NCBI GenBank assembly: GCA_029961045.1
Contig: JASBVN010000008.1
Location: 37,574 to 101,573, forward strand
Source: Alicyclobacillaceae bacterium
GTDB lineage: Bacteria; Bacillota; Bacilli; Kyrpidiales; Kyrpidiaceae
Direction of reading: 5' to 3'
DNA length: 64,000 nucleotides
The notes beneath the pieces are model-generated. The model had not been told where the DNA came from and made no database searches. It was given only the letters and a program-made list of their open reading frames with translations. Numbering within the stretch: position 1 is the first letter of the stretch; every line of letters begins with the position of its first letter. The translations under genes were made by a program, and so were the position numbers. Positions 8,987 to 18,645 of the stretch are shown piece after piece.

Positions 8987-9019
8987 TCGCCCGGCGGAGG
9001 GTCGCCCGGGCGATTTTTT
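8987..9019 (+). terminator. Intrinsic terminator after the ferredoxin-NADP reductase gene
   Basis: TCGCCCG (8987-8993) pairs with CGGGCGA (9007-9013), followed by six T. Confidence 0.85.
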
Positions 9020-9078
9020 CACGCCGGCACAGGGGTCGCACCGAGGCAAAGAAGCGGAGAAAAAGGCGGGGTTGTGAA

Positions 9079-9936
9079 ATGTCGGCTCGGATTTTGGACG
9101 GAAAACAACTCGCCGCCGCCGCCCGGCGGCGGATTCGGGAAGAAGTGGAGGATCTGAAAAACACCCGCGGGGTCGTTCCCGGGTTGGCGGTGCTGTTGGT
9201 CGGCGACGATCCCGCTTCCCACAGTTATGTCCGCGGCAAGGAGCGGGCCGCTGCTGAAGTCGGGATTTATTCCGTGGTGGAGCGGTTGCCGGCCGACTTG
9301 CCCCAAAGGGATCTTCTCGAAAAAATCGAGGCGTACAACGCAGATCCCCGCATTCACGGCATTCTCGTCCAGCTGCCGTTGCCCGATCAAATTTCGCCGG
9401 AGGCGGTGATCGCCGCCATCCGGCCCGACAAGGATGTCGACGGCTTTCATCCGTGGAACGTCGGGCAGCTGTACAGCGGTGGGGAGGGATTTGTCCCCTG
9501 TACGCCCGCCGGAATTCTCGAAATGATCCGGTCTACCGGGGAGCCGGTCGCCGGCCGCCACGCCGTCGTCGTCGGGCGGAGCGGCATTGTGGGCCGCCCG
9601 GTGGCCCAACTGTTGTTGCAAGAAAACGCCACGGTGACGATCTGCCACTCCCGGACCCGGGATCTGGCCGCGTTCACGCGACAAGCGGACATCCTCGTGG
9701 CGGCGGCCGGCCGTCCCGGATTGATCACCGGGGAGATGGTCAAGCCCGGCGCGATGGTCATCGATGTAGGGGTGAACCGGGTGGACGGGCGGCTGGTGGG
9801 AGACGTCCGGTTCGACGAGGTCCGGGAGGTGGCCGGATGGTTGACGCCGGTTCCCGGAGGAGTCGGGCCCATGACCATCACCATGTTGTTGTATAATACC
9901 CTGTGGAGCGCGAAACGCACGGTGAACGGAACATGA
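9079..9936 (+). CDS. folD: Bifunctional methylene-THF dehydrogenase/methenyl-THF cyclohydrolase
   Basis: The product is 285 aa, the standard FolD length. It interconverts 5,10-methylene-, methenyl- and 10-formyl-tetrahydrofolate with NADP. Signature stretches are SYVRGKERAAAEVGI (Tyr and Lys of the active site), VQLPLP, DKDVDGFHPWNVGQL, PCTPAGI and the nucleotide-binding GRSGIVGRPVAQLLL. The ATG at 9079 gives MSARILDGKQ, the typical N-terminus. The stop overlaps the xseA start (ATGA), and the folD-xseA-xseB-ispA order matches B. subtilis. Confidence 0.97.
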   Translation: MSARILDGKQLAAAARRRIREEVEDLKNTRGVVPGLAVLLVGDDPASHSYVRGKERAAAEVGIYSVVERLPADLPQRDLLEKIEAYNADPRIHGILVQLPLPDQISPEAVIAAIRPDKDVDGFHPWNVGQLYSGGEGFVPCTPAGILEMIRSTGEPVAGRHAVVVGRSGIVGRPVAQLLLQENATVTICHSRTRDLAAFTRQADILVAAAGRPGLITGEMVKPGAMVIDVGVNRVDGRLVGDVRFDEVREVAGWLTPVPGGVGPMTITMLLYNTLWSAKRTVNGT

Positions 9937-11318
9937 CGGAGGAACAGGTCGCCGTCCTGACCGTGTCGGAGTTGACCGTCTATGTGCGCGAATTGCTCGA
10001 AGGGGATCCCCTCCTTCAGGACGTCTGGGTCGTGGGCGAAATCTCCAATTTTGTCCACCATTCCAGCGGACATATGTACTTTTCCTTGAAAGACGCCCAA
10101 AGCCGGATTCGGGCGGTGATGTTTGCCGGGCGGAATCGCCGCCTCGCCTTCCGGCCGGAAGACGGCATGAAAGTGATCGCCCGGGGCCGGGTGTCGGTGT
10201 TCGACCGGGACGGAAATTATCAACTGTATGTGGAACACATGCAGCCGGAGGGCGTCGGGTCCCTGTACATGGCCTTCTTGCAGACCAAAGAGCGCCTCGA
10301 GAAGGAAGGCTTGTTCGATGCGGCCCGCAAACGTCCCTTGCCTCCGTATCCCCGTGCGATCGGCGTGATCACTTCGCTGGAAGGGGCGGCGGTGCGCGAC
10401 ATCGTAACCACCCTCCGGCGCCGTTATCCACTGGGGAGAGTGGTGATTTTCCCGGCCCTCGTTCAGGGGCCGGAAGCTCCCGCTTCCCTGGTGGAGGCGT
10501 TGAGGGCGGCCAACGCATACGGGGAGTTAGACGTGATCATCATCGGGCGGGGCGGCGGATCTCTGGAGGAATTGTGGGCCTTTAACGAAGAGGCGGTGGC
10601 CCGGGCCATCGCCGAATCGGCGGTGCCGGTGGTCTCGGCGGTGGGCCATGAAACGGATGTCACGATTGCGGATTTTGTCGCCGATCTGCGGGCCGCTACC
10701 CCGACGGCGGCGGCGGAGTTGGTGGCCCCCCACGCGGTCGAGCTGAGGAGGCGGCTGGACGAAGCCCGGCGCGCCATGGTGGACGGGATCCTCCGCCGGC
10801 TGCGGGAAAGGCGCGACCGCCTGGACAGCCTTTTGAGCCGGCCGGTTTTGCGCCGGCCTGGCCAGTGGATCGAAGGGCGGAGACAGGTGGTGGACACCCT
10901 CCACAGCCGGCTGCAACAGGCGCTGTGGAAGGACGTCTACAGGCGGAGGCGGGGCTTAGCTCGCCTCGAGGAGACCCTCGGCCGGAGCGGTCCCCGGGAG
11001 CAGATTCAAAGGGCGATGCGGCGGGTGGAGGGATTGGAACAACGATTGCGCTTTCACATGGCGAACCGGGTGCAGAAGGCGGTTCACAGGTTCGAACGGC
11101 AGGTGGACAAATTGCAGGCCCTCAGCCCACTGGCCGCTCTAAAACGGGGGTGGAGCTTGGCGTACCGGCCCGACCGGAGGCAAGTGGTGCGCCATGTCTC
11201 CCAAGTGGCTCCCGGCGACGCGATCCACCTCCGGCTGGCGGGAGGCTGGGCGGATTGTCAAGTTTGGGGCGTCGAGGAGGAATCGGATGATGGCCAGGGG
11301 GACGGAAGAAGGGCGTGA
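9933..11318 (+). CDS. xseA: Exodeoxyribonuclease VII large subunit
   Basis: The product is 461 aa. An N-terminal OB-fold (LTVSELTVYVRELLE, WVVGEISNFVHHSSGHMYFSLKD) is followed by the catalytic domain with GVITSLEGAAVRDI, GRGGGSLEELWAFNEE and VGHETDVTIADFVADLRA. It then continues into long coiled coils (about residues 265-390). It degrades single-stranded DNA to oligonucleotides with XseB. The ATG at 9933 overlaps the folD stop by 4 bp and gives the expected N-terminus. A GTG at 9903 is in frame but unlikely. Confidence 0.96.
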   Translation: MTEEQVAVLTVSELTVYVRELLEGDPLLQDVWVVGEISNFVHHSSGHMYFSLKDAQSRIRAVMFAGRNRRLAFRPEDGMKVIARGRVSVFDRDGNYQLYVEHMQPEGVGSLYMAFLQTKERLEKEGLFDAARKRPLPPYPRAIGVITSLEGAAVRDIVTTLRRRYPLGRVVIFPALVQGPEAPASLVEALRAANAYGELDVIIIGRGGGSLEELWAFNEEAVARAIAESAVPVVSAVGHETDVTIADFVADLRAATPTAAAELVAPHAVELRRRLDEARRAMVDGILRRLRERRDRLDSLLSRPVLRRPGQWIEGRRQVVDTLHSRLQQALWKDVYRRRRGLARLEETLGRSGPREQIQRAMRRVEGLEQRLRFHMANRVQKAVHRFERQVDKLQALSPLAALKRGWSLAYRPDRRQVVRHVSQVAPGDAIHLRLAGGWADCQVWGVEEESDDGQGDGRRA

Positions 11319-11571
11319 ACCGGCGGGAGCGCCGGAAGCCGGCGGAGCGGAACCTTCCAGTTTTGAAGAGGCGATGACCCGCCTGGAACGGATTGTCCAG
11401 GAATTGGAAAATGGCCAGCTGGCACTGGAAGATTCCATTGCCCGGTTTCAGGAGGGCATCCTGTTGGCCAAATGGTGCCGGGAACAGTTGGACCGGGCTG
11501 AACAGCGCATCGAGGTGCTGCTTCAGCAGGACGGCGGCGGGTGGGAAAGCCGGCCTTTGGAAGAAGAGTGA
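11287..11571 (+). CDS. xseB: Exodeoxyribonuclease VII small subunit
   Basis: The product is 94 aa, slightly longer than the usual 75-80 because of a Gly/Ala/Pro/Glu-rich N-terminal tail of about 20 residues. The core FEEAMTRLERIVQELENGQL, then EDSIARFQEGILLAKWCREQL, is diagnostic. The start at 11287 overlaps the end of xseA by 32 bp and has GAGGAGG 7 bp upstream. A second ATG follows at once at 11290. XseB binds the XseA coiled coils. Confidence 0.94.
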   Translation: MMARGTEEGREPAGAPEAGGAEPSSFEEAMTRLERIVQELENGQLALEDSIARFQEGILLAKWCREQLDRAEQRIEVLLQQDGGGWESRPLEEE

Positions 11572-11579
11572 GGTCAGCC

Positions 11580-12473
11580 ATGGACGAATCATTGGCATCC
11601 TTCTGGAATGCGTGCGTACAGGCGGTGGAAGAGGCTCTGGACGCCTTGGTCCCGGCGGGGGAAGGAGTGGAGCGCCTGCGCGAGGCCATGCGGTACAGCC
11701 TCCTGGCCGGAGGAAAACGGCTCCGGCCGGTGCTGGCGATGGCGGCGTGCGAAGGGGCGGGCGGGTCCGCCTTCGATGCCGTTCCCGCGGCCTGTGCCCT
11801 GGAGATGGTTCACACCTACTCGCTGATTCACGACGACTTGCCCGCCATGGACGACGACGACGTGCGTCGGGGCAAACCGACCAATCACAAAGTTTTTGGG
11901 GAGGCCTTGGCCATCCTGGCGGGGGACGCTCTGCTGACGGAGGCTTTTTCGGTCCTGGCCCGAGCTCCCTACCCGGCGGAAATCCGGGCCAGATTGGTGG
12001 CGGAATTGGCGGAAGCCGCCGGGAAAGACGGGATGGTGGGCGGGCAAGTACTGGACATCGCCGCGGGCGGGCGGACCGGCCGGGGAGCGGAGGATGCGGC
12101 GATCCTCCCGGAATTGCACCGCCGGAAGACCGGGGCCCTCATCGCGGCGTCCGTCCGGATGGGCGGGATTTGCGCCGGAGCGGAGGAGCCGGTCCTGGCG
12201 GTGCTCACGGAATACGGCCGGGCGGTGGGGCTGGCCTACCAAATCGTCGATGATCTGTTGGACGTCGAAGGCGACCCGCAGGTCTTGGGAAAAACGGCGG
12301 GCCGGGATGCCGCCCTCCGAAAACTCACGTGGCCGTCGGTGTTCGGGGTCGAGGAAGCCAGGCGGGAAGTGGACCGGCTCACCGAAACGGCGGTGGCCGA
12401 GGCGTCGAAGCTGGCCGGCCGGGGGGCCCATTTGTGCGCCATCGCCCGGTACTTGGCCGTTCGCAACCGCTGA
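11580..12473 (+). CDS. ispA: Polyprenyl synthetase, probable farnesyl diphosphate synthase
   Basis: The product is 297 aa. The two Asp-rich motifs that bind magnesium-diphosphate are DDLPAMDDDD (about residues 85-94) and DDLLDVEGD (about residues 224-232). Also seen are GGKRLRPVL and the KTG region (RRKTGALI). The pattern before the first motif (YSLIHDDLPAMD) is that of bacterial FPP synthases, but chain length cannot be fixed by reading alone. It condenses IPP with DMAPP/GPP and sits just upstream of dxs, which supplies its substrates. Confidence 0.93.
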   Translation: MDESLASFWNACVQAVEEALDALVPAGEGVERLREAMRYSLLAGGKRLRPVLAMAACEGAGGSAFDAVPAACALEMVHTYSLIHDDLPAMDDDDVRRGKPTNHKVFGEALAILAGDALLTEAFSVLARAPYPAEIRARLVAELAEAAGKDGMVGGQVLDIAAGGRTGRGAEDAAILPELHRRKTGALIAASVRMGGICAGAEEPVLAVLTEYGRAVGLAYQIVDDLLDVEGDPQVLGKTAGRDAALRKLTWPSVFGVEEARREVDRLTETAVAEASKLAGRGAHLCAIARYLAVRNR

Positions 12474-12484
12474 TCGCTCCGGAG

Positions 12485-12508
12485 GACGCGGCGTTCCGGG
12501 CCGCGTTC
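12485..12508 (+). terminator. GC hairpin between ispA and dxs
   Basis: GACGCGGC (12485-12492) pairs with GCCGCGTTC (12500-12508). The T tract after it is poor (CCTTTCATT), so termination may be partial. Confidence 0.45.
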
Positions 12509-12514
12509 CTTTCA

Positions 12515-12544
12515 TTGTGACGCCGTCTCGCCCTGTGTTATAAT
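12515..12544 (+). promoter_or_regulatory. Sigma-A promoter of dxs
   Basis: TTGTGA (12515-12520), an 18 bp spacer and TATAAT (12539-12544) lie about 110 bp before the dxs start. Confidence 0.75.
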
Positions 12545-12652
12545 GCCTACAGTTTGAGTACCTACCGTTTAGCCGGTCGATCTCGCCGGGAACCGGCGGC
12601 CTTGATCCGCGGAGTCCCGGGATCGGAAAATCGCGAAAGTGGGGCGGTGTGC

Positions 12653-14578
12653 GTGCTCCTCGACCGGGTTGACAGTCCTTCCGATCTCAAGCGCCTGTCT
12701 TTGGCGGAACTGCAACAGCTGGCCGGCGAAATCCGGCAATTTTTGATTGAACAACTGTCCGTGACGGGAGGCCATTTCGGCCCCAACCTGGGCGTAGTGG
12801 AACTGACCCTCGCCCTCCACCGGGTTTTTGACAGTCCGGTGGACAAGATCATTTGGGACGTCGGGCACCAAGCCTATGTGCATAAAATTGTGACGGGCCG
12901 GAAACACCGTTTTCCGACCCTTCGGCAGTTCGGGGGGATGTCCGGATTTCCGAAACGGAAGGAGAGCCCCCACGACGCTTTTGGAACGGGGCACGCCTCC
13001 ACGTCGATTTCCGCCGCCCTCGGTATGGCGGTGGCCCGGGATCTCCGCGGCGAAAAGCACCACATTGTAGCGGTGATCGGAGACGGCGCCATGACCGGCG
13101 GGATGGCCTTCGAGGCCTTGAATCACGCCGGCCACCTGCGGAAGAAATTGATCGTCGTTCTGAACGACAACGAGATGTCGATCGCGCGGAACGTCGGCGC
13201 GATTTCGAACTATTTGGCAAAACTGCGAACCGACCGGACCTATTCGAAGGTCAAGGCGGAACTGGAACAGTTGCTGAAGCGGATTCCCTCCATCGGGGAC
13301 AAAATGGTCAAGACTCTGGAACGGGCAAAAGACAGCGTCAAATACTTTTGGGTGCCCGGGATGTTGTTTGAGGAACTGGGCTTCACCTATTTCGGCCCCG
13401 TCGATGGACACGATCTCGGCGGGTTAATCCGGATCCTCGAGACGGCCAAAGCGTGTTCCGACCCCGTCGTGTTACACGTGGTGACGCAAAAGGGCAAGGG
13501 GTACGGCCGGGCGGAGGAGGCCCCGGACAAACTCCACAGCGTGACGCCCTTCAACCCCGCGACGGGCAAAATGATGAAACCGGTCAAGGCGGCGGGACCG
13601 AGTTACACGAGTGTATTCGGGGACGCCTTGGTGGAATTGGCCAAACAGGACCGGCGAATCGTGGCGATCACCGCGGCTATGCCCGGAGGAACGGGTTTGA
13701 CGAAATTCGCCGCCCAGTTTCCGGAGCGGTTTTTCGACGTGGGCATCGCCGAGCAGCACGCGGCCACTTTGGCGGCCGGCCTGGCGGCGGCGGGGATGCG
13801 GCCGGTTTTTGCGGTGTATTCGACGTTTTTGCAGCGGGCGTACGACCAGGTGATTCACGACGTCTGCATTCAAAACCTGCCCGTGGTCTTCGCCGTGGAC
13901 CGCGCGGGCCTGGTCGGGGCGGACGGGGAGACGCACCAGGGGGTGTTCGACGTCGCCTACCTGCGGGCCGTGCCGAACATGACCGTGATGATGCCCAAGG
14001 ACGAAAACGAGTTGAGGCACATGCTGTTCACGGCCCTCCAGCAACCCGGACCAGTGGCGGTGCGCTATCCTCGGGCGGAGGGACGGGGGGTGCCCCTGGA
14101 CAGGGACTGGAAAACGATTCCGATCGGACAAGCCGAGATCGTTCGCCGGGGGGATGCGCGGGCGGCTGTCCTCGCCCTCGGGCCGATGGTCGAGGTGGCG
14201 GAAGCGGCGGCCGACCTTTTGGAAAAGGAGGGACTCCGGCCCGTGATCGTCAACGCCCGCTTCGTCAAACCCCTGGACCGGGAGTTGATCCTGCGGCTGG
14301 TGCGGGAGGGGTACGGCCTCGTCACCGTGGAGGAAACGGCTCTGGCCGGCGGGTTCGGATCGGCGGTGCTGGAATTGTTGGAGTCGGAGGGGTGCGCGGG
14401 GACGGCGGTTCGGCGCCTTGGGCTTCCGGACCGGTTTATCGAACACGGTAGCCGGGAGGAATTGCTGCAAGCCGTGGGCTTGACTGCGGAGGCCGTCGCG
14501 CGGGCGGTGCGGGAAGTCGCGGCCGCGGCTTCCGGCGGAACGGCCCGGGTTTCCCTCGGGCCCGCGGCGGGACAGTGA
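12653..14578 (+). CDS. dxs: 1-deoxy-D-xylulose-5-phosphate synthase
   Basis: The product is 641 aa with the chosen start. This thiamine-diphosphate enzyme joins pyruvate and glyceraldehyde 3-phosphate in the first step of the MEP isoprenoid pathway. Marks are [10 protein letters not shown], the ThDP motif [18 protein letters not shown] with [12 protein letters not shown], and the transketolase pyrimidine domain ([18 protein letters not shown]). GTG 12653 is preferred since [21 protein letters not shown] then aligns with known N-termini. In-frame upstream starts from 12554 lie directly behind the -10 element. tlyA, nadK and argR follow closely. Confidence 0.96.
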   Translation: MLLDRVDSPSDLKRLSLAELQQLAGEIRQFLIEQLSVTGGHFGPNLGVVELTLALHRVFDSPVDKIIWDVGHQAYVHKIVTGRKHRFPTLRQFGGMSGFPKRKESPHDAFGTGHASTSISAALGMAVARDLRGEKHHIVAVIGDGAMTGGMAFEALNHAGHLRKKLIVVLNDNEMSIARNVGAISNYLAKLRTDRTYSKVKAELEQLLKRIPSIGDKMVKTLERAKDSVKYFWVPGMLFEELGFTYFGPVDGHDLGGLIRILETAKACSDPVVLHVVTQKGKGYGRAEEAPDKLHSVTPFNPATGKMMKPVKAAGPSYTSVFGDALVELAKQDRRIVAITAAMPGGTGLTKFAAQFPERFFDVGIAEQHAATLAAGLAAAGMRPVFAVYSTFLQRAYDQVIHDVCIQNLPVVFAVDRAGLVGADGETHQGVFDVAYLRAVPNMTVMMPKDENELRHMLFTALQQPGPVAVRYPRAEGRGVPLDRDWKTIPIGQAEIVRRGDARAAVLALGPMVEVAEAAADLLEKEGLRPVIVNARFVKPLDRELILRLVREGYGLVTVEETALAGGFGSAVLELLESEGCAGTAVRRLGLPDRFIEHGSREELLQAVGLTAEAVARAVREVAAAASGGTARVSLGPAAGQ

Positions 14579-14597
14579 GGAAAGAAGGGCGCGAGCG

Positions 14598-15449
14598 GTG
14601 GGCGAGCGGGAACGTGTGGACGTTTTGCTGGTGGAAAGAGGTTATTTTTCCACGCGGGAGAGGGCCAAGGCGGCGGTGATGGCCGGCCGGGTGTTCGTCG
14701 GCGGGCGGCGAGTCGAAAAGGCGGGGACCCGGGTCGGCCGGGACGAGGCGATTGAGGTGCGCGGCCAGGATCCGCCGTACGTCAGTCGGGGCGGCCTGAA
14801 GTTGGAGAAGGCGCTGCGGGAGTTCGGCGTTTCGGTGCAAAATCGGGTGGCCCTGGACGTGGGTGCTTCCACCGGCGGGTTTACGGATTGCCTCCTCCAA
14901 CACGGGGCGCGGTTGGTTTACGCCGTGGACGTGGGGTACGGCCAGTTGGCGTGGAAGCTGCGGAGCGATTCCCGGGTGGTACCGGTGGAGCGGACCAATG
15001 CCCGGTATTTGAGGCGCGAGGATCTGCCCGGGCCTCCCCCGGATTTGGCGGTCATGGACGTTTCTTTTATCTCGGTGCGCCTGCTGTTTCCGGTTCTCCG
15101 CCGCCTTCTGCCCCCGGGAGGGGACCTGATCGCCTTGATCAAACCCCAATTTGAAGCCGGCCGGGAAGCCGTGGGCCGGAGGGGCGTGGTCAAAGATCCG
15201 GATGTTCATATCCGGGTGTTGGAAGAGGTGGGGCGGGCCGCCGAAGAGGCGGGGTTTGCCGTCGAAGGGCTCACCTTCTCCCCGATCGCCGGCGGAGAGG
15301 GGAACATCGAATTTTTGATGCACCTCCGGACGGGGGAAGGCGCTGCGGAGGGCCGGTGGCGGAACGCCGTGCCGGATGTGGTCGGGCGGGCCCACGCCGT
15401 CCTGCGCGCCGGAGCGGGGGAAACCGAAGAACAGGGGGAACGCGCGTGA
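14598..15449 (+). CDS. tlyA: TlyA family rRNA 2'-O-methyltransferase
   Basis: The product is 283 aa: an N-terminal S4 RNA-binding domain (ERVDVLLVERGYFSTRERAK) and a C-terminal FtsJ/RrmJ-type methyltransferase domain. SRGGLKLEKAL, LDVGASTGGFTDCLLQHGA (SAM binding) and VMDVSFISVRLL are visible. Members methylate ribosomal RNA, although the B. subtilis YqxC equivalent is less well studied. The start is GTG 14598 after an AAAGAAGGG site. The stop overlaps the next gene (GTGA). Confidence 0.93.
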   Translation: MGERERVDVLLVERGYFSTRERAKAAVMAGRVFVGGRRVEKAGTRVGRDEAIEVRGQDPPYVSRGGLKLEKALREFGVSVQNRVALDVGASTGGFTDCLLQHGARLVYAVDVGYGQLAWKLRSDSRVVPVERTNARYLRREDLPGPPPDLAVMDVSFISVRLLFPVLRRLLPPGGDLIALIKPQFEAGREAVGRRGVVKDPDVHIRVLEEVGRAAEEAGFAVEGLTFSPIAGGEGNIEFLMHLRTGEGAAEGRWRNAVPDVVGRAHAVLRAGAGETEEQGERA

Positions 15450-16309
15450 TCCAGTCGATCGGCCTGGCGGTCAATCTCGACAAACCCAACGCCACCGAAA
15501 TCGCCTCCGCCTTGACGGAGTCCATCACCGCCCGGGGAAGGCGGGTGTTTGTGGACGAAGCCGCGGCGGCGGCCATCGGCAGGCCGGATTTGGGGCTGTC
15601 CCTCGACGCTTTTCCCGGCCGGGTGGACGTGGTCTTCATTCTCGGGGGGGACGGAACCCTGCTCGGATACGCCCGGCGTTTTGCCCGCCACGGCCTCCCC
15701 CTTTTAGGGTTCAACCTGGGGCATCTCGGTTTTCTGTCCGAAGCGGAACCGGGAGATCTCGATCAAGCCGTGCACCGGGTGCTGGAGGGGAACTTCGACC
15801 TGGAACAGAGGATGATGCTCGAGGCGGAGGTCCGCCGGCAGGGCCGCCTCGTCGACCGGCTGTTGGCCTTAAACGATTTTGCCGTCGGAAAGGGGTCCCT
15901 CGGTAGGATGGCGACCCTGAGGGTCGACGTGGACGGCATGTATGTGGACCGGTTTGCGGGCGACGGCCTGATCGTCTCCACTCCCACCGGTTCGACGGCG
16001 TACTCCCTCTCCTGCGGCGGGCCCATCGTCGTCCCCCACCTGGAAGTCGTGATCCTGACGCCCATCTGTCCCCACACCCTCAGCGCTCGGCCCATGATCG
16101 TTGCGGCGGACCGGCCGATTCGCATTCTGGCCTTGGCCAATCATTCCGACCTCGGGTTGTCTGCGGACGGTCAAGTGCATCTGCGGCTGCAGCCGGGCGA
16201 CGAGATCGTCGTACAGAAGTCGCCCTATTATACCACCTTGGTCCAGTGGCGCGAACGCCGGTTCTTCGACGTGCTCCGGCAGAAGCTCCGGGGGGCGGAA
16301 GACCGTTGA
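15446..16309 (+). CDS. nadK: NAD(+)/NADH kinase
   Basis: The product is 287 aa. It phosphorylates NAD to NADP. The family motif GGDGTLLGYAR appears near residue 67, followed by NLGHLGFLSE and the nucleotide-binding STPTGSTAYSLSCGGPIV. The GTG start at 15446 overlaps the tlyA stop. The tlyA-nadK-argR-recN order is common in spore formers of the Clostridia, whereas B. subtilis keeps nadK elsewhere. Confidence 0.95.
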   Translation: MIQSIGLAVNLDKPNATEIASALTESITARGRRVFVDEAAAAAIGRPDLGLSLDAFPGRVDVVFILGGDGTLLGYARRFARHGLPLLGFNLGHLGFLSEAEPGDLDQAVHRVLEGNFDLEQRMMLEAEVRRQGRLVDRLLALNDFAVGKGSLGRMATLRVDVDGMYVDRFAGDGLIVSTPTGSTAYSLSCGGPIVVPHLEVVILTPICPHTLSARPMIVAADRPIRILALANHSDLGLSADGQVHLRLQPGDEIVVQKSPYYTTLVQWRERRFFDVLRQKLRGAEDR

Positions 16310-16322
16310 AAGGGCGATGGAG

Positions 16323-16769
16323 ATGAAAGGGCGGCGTTTGATGAAAATCCGGGAGATCGTCGCGTCCCGGGAGATCGAAACCCAGGAAGAGCTGGTCCGC
16401 GCGCTCCGGGAGAGCGGGTTCCAGGTGACCCAGGCGACCGTGTCCCGGGACATCAAGGAACTGCGGCTGATCAAAACCCCGACGGGAGACGGGCGGTACG
16501 TGTACGCCCTTCCGCCGGAGCAGCCGGGATCCAGCGAGGCCCGTTTGCGGCGCATGCTGCCCGAGAGTTTCGTAGCGATGGACCGGGCGGAAAATTTAAT
16601 CGTCATGAAAACGTTGCCGGGCAACGCCCATGCCGTCGCGGCACTGGTCGACAATTTGGAATGGACGGAAATCATGGGAACCATCGCCGGGGACGATACC
16701 ATTTTGATCATTTGCCGGTCGGCGGCGCAGGCGGAGGCGGTGGAACAACGGTTTCACGATATGGTGTAA
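16323..16769 (+). CDS. argR: Arginine repressor
   Basis: The product is 148 aa. The winged-helix DNA-binding domain is recognised from KIREIVASREIETQEELV and VTQATVSRDIKELRLIK. The C-terminal oligomerisation and arginine-binding domain ends with EIMGTIAGDDTILIICR. It represses arginine biosynthesis and activates catabolism when arginine is present. In-frame starts lie at 16317, 16323 and 16341; 16323 best matches the B. subtilis AhrC N-terminus and has AGGGCG at a good distance. It lies between nadK and recN, as expected. Confidence 0.94.
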   Translation: MKGRRLMKIREIVASREIETQEELVRALRESGFQVTQATVSRDIKELRLIKTPTGDGRYVYALPPEQPGSSEARLRRMLPESFVAMDRAENLIVMKTLPGNAHAVAALVDNLEWTEIMGTIAGDDTILIICRSAAQAEAVEQRFHDMV

Positions 16770-16793
16770 CACCTCGGAGAAGGGGCGGTCCTC

Positions 16794-18497
16794 ATGCTGC
16801 TGGCGCTGGCCATTCGCCACTTTCTGTTGATCGAGGAAGTCCGAATGAGTTTCGAGCCGGGTTTTCACGTCCTCACCGGAGAAACCGGGGCCGGAAAATC
16901 GATTCTTCTCGACGCCCTCGGCCTCGTTCTCGGCGGAAGGGCTTCGGCCTCCTATGTCCGCTCCGGAGCCGACCGGGCGGTCGTGGAGGCCCTTTTTTCG
17001 GTGGAAGGTCGGGCGGACTTGAGGGAGGATCTGGAGCGGATGGGGATCGAGGCGGGAGACGAGCTGGTCCTGGTTCGGGAAGTGACGGCTCAAGGCAAGA
17101 GCATTTGCCGGATCAACGGCCGCACCGCCACGGTGCAAATGCTCAGGGAGATCGGATCCCGGTTGGTGGACGTCTACGGCCAACAGGAGCACCAAAGCCT
17201 GTTGCAACCGGAGCGCTACCGGCGGATGTTGGACGGCTACGGCGGCCGGGAGCAGGAAGAACTTCTGGCCCGGTATCGGCGGGCCTACGGCCGGTATCGG
17301 GAGGCCAAAAAGGCCTTGGACGAGGCGCGGATGGGCGAACAAGAGCGCCTGCAGCGAGTGGATTGGCTGTTGTTCCAATTAAGGGAAATCCGGGAGGTAT
17401 CGCCGGAACCGGGTGAAGAGGAACGGTTGGAGCAAGAGCGCCGCCGCCTCGCGCACGCCGAGCGGTTGGCGGAAGAAGTGGAGGAGGCCTACCGCCTTCT
17501 GTACGGCGACGGCGGGAAGGGGAGTTCCGCCGTCGATCTGGCGGGTCGAGCACTCGATGCGGCGGAGAAGCTCGCGAAATACGATCCGTCTCTGGCGGGT
17601 ATACTGGAGATGTTGCAGACGGCCGTGGCCCATTTGGAGGAAGCGGCTCACGAGCTGCGGCGGTACCGGGAAGGATTGGAGGCCGACCCCGCCCGGCTGG
17701 CCGCTGTGGAAGAACGACTGCACCAGATTCGGCGGCTGACGAGAAAATTCGGCGGACCGGTGGAAGCCATTCTCCAGACGGCGGCAACCATGGAAGAAGA
17801 AGTGGCAAGGCTTCAGGATTATGAGGCGGACATGGAACGGCGGGTGAGGGAGTTTGAACGGGCCCGTTCGGAGGCGGTTGCCTTGGCCGGGGAGCTGCAC
17901 CGCCGGCGGCGGGAATTGGCAGAACAAATCGAAGGAAAAGTCGAAGAACAACTCCGCCAACTGTCCATGCCCAGGGCCCGTTTCCGGATCGAGGTGGAGG
18001 CCGGACCCGAGGATTCGCTGGGGCCGGAGGGCCTGGACCGGGTGGAATTTCTTTTCAGCGCGAATCCGGGAGAACCGTTGCAACCGCTGGCCCGCACAGC
18101 CTCGGGCGGCGAGATGTCCCGCCTCATGTTGGGCTTGAAGGTGGTGCTGGCGGACGTCGACGATGTGCCCACCCTGATTTTCGACGAAGTCGACAGCGGC
18201 ATGAGTGGACAGGCCGCCGTCGCCGTCGGCGAAAAACTGGCGGAGGCGGCCCGTCGCCGCCAGGTGATCTGCGTGACCCATCTCCCGCAAATTGCCGCCT
18301 TGGCCTCCGGTCACCACCGAATCCGGAAAGAGCAGACGGAGGAGACGACGACGACCGTGGTGGAACCGCTGGGGGAGGAAGACCGGGTGGCGGAACTGGC
18401 TCGCATGTTGGCCGGCTCTGGAGCCACGGGGACGACGGAACAACAGGCGAGGGAAATGTTGGAACGGGGCGGCCGTTTCCGGAAGCCGGCGGTGTGA
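16794..18497 (+). CDS. recN: DNA repair protein RecN
   Basis: The product is 567 aa. This SMC-like ATPase acts early in double-strand break repair. Walker A is GETGAGKSILLDAL near residue 30. A long coiled-coil middle (about residues 160-380) is followed by the ABC signature ASGGEMSRLMLGLK and Walker B TLIFDEVDSGMSG. The last 60 residues hold the D-loop/H-loop CVTHLPQIAALA. The ATG at 16794 follows a GGAGAAGGGGCGG site. The length is normal for the family. Confidence 0.96.
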   Translation: MLLALAIRHFLLIEEVRMSFEPGFHVLTGETGAGKSILLDALGLVLGGRASASYVRSGADRAVVEALFSVEGRADLREDLERMGIEAGDELVLVREVTAQGKSICRINGRTATVQMLREIGSRLVDVYGQQEHQSLLQPERYRRMLDGYGGREQEELLARYRRAYGRYREAKKALDEARMGEQERLQRVDWLLFQLREIREVSPEPGEEERLEQERRRLAHAERLAEEVEEAYRLLYGDGGKGSSAVDLAGRALDAAEKLAKYDPSLAGILEMLQTAVAHLEEAAHELRRYREGLEADPARLAAVEERLHQIRRLTRKFGGPVEAILQTAATMEEEVARLQDYEADMERRVREFERARSEAVALAGELHRRRRELAEQIEGKVEEQLRQLSMPRARFRIEVEAGPEDSLGPEGLDRVEFLFSANPGEPLQPLARTASGGEMSRLMLGLKVVLADVDDVPTLIFDEVDSGMSGQAAVAVGEKLAEAARRRQVICVTHLPQIAALASGHHRIRKEQTEETTTTVVEPLGEEDRVAELARMLAGSGATGTTEQQAREMLERGGRFRKPAV

Positions 18498-18518
18498 ACC
18501 CGGGGCCTTGGGAAAGCG

Positions 18519-18553
18519 GCGCGAAAAGCGGGCGCTGTGGCAGCTTTTTCGCG
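18519..18553 (+). terminator. Hairpin after recN
   Basis: GCGCGAAAAGC (18519-18529) pairs with GCTTTTTCGCG (18543-18553) with one bulged base. The T run is part of the stem, so it may end transcription of recN, but with less certainty than a classic terminator. Confidence 0.5.
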
Positions 18554-18584
18554 GCATAGACGGTCCGGTGCGGGGGGCAGGTTA
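18554..18584 (+). promoter_or_regulatory. Possible forespore (sigma-G/F type) promoter of spoIVB
   Basis: GCATA (18554-18558) and CAGGTTA (18578-18584) resemble sigma-G/F elements. The 19 bp spacing is longer than ideal. B. subtilis spoIVB is made in the forespore under sigma-F/G, hence the suggestion. Confidence 0.25.
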
Positions 18585-18645
18585 TTAGCACGCACAGACG
18601 CCTTGGTTGTGGTGGAGGTGCATCCGAGAAAGGGAGTGGAACGGC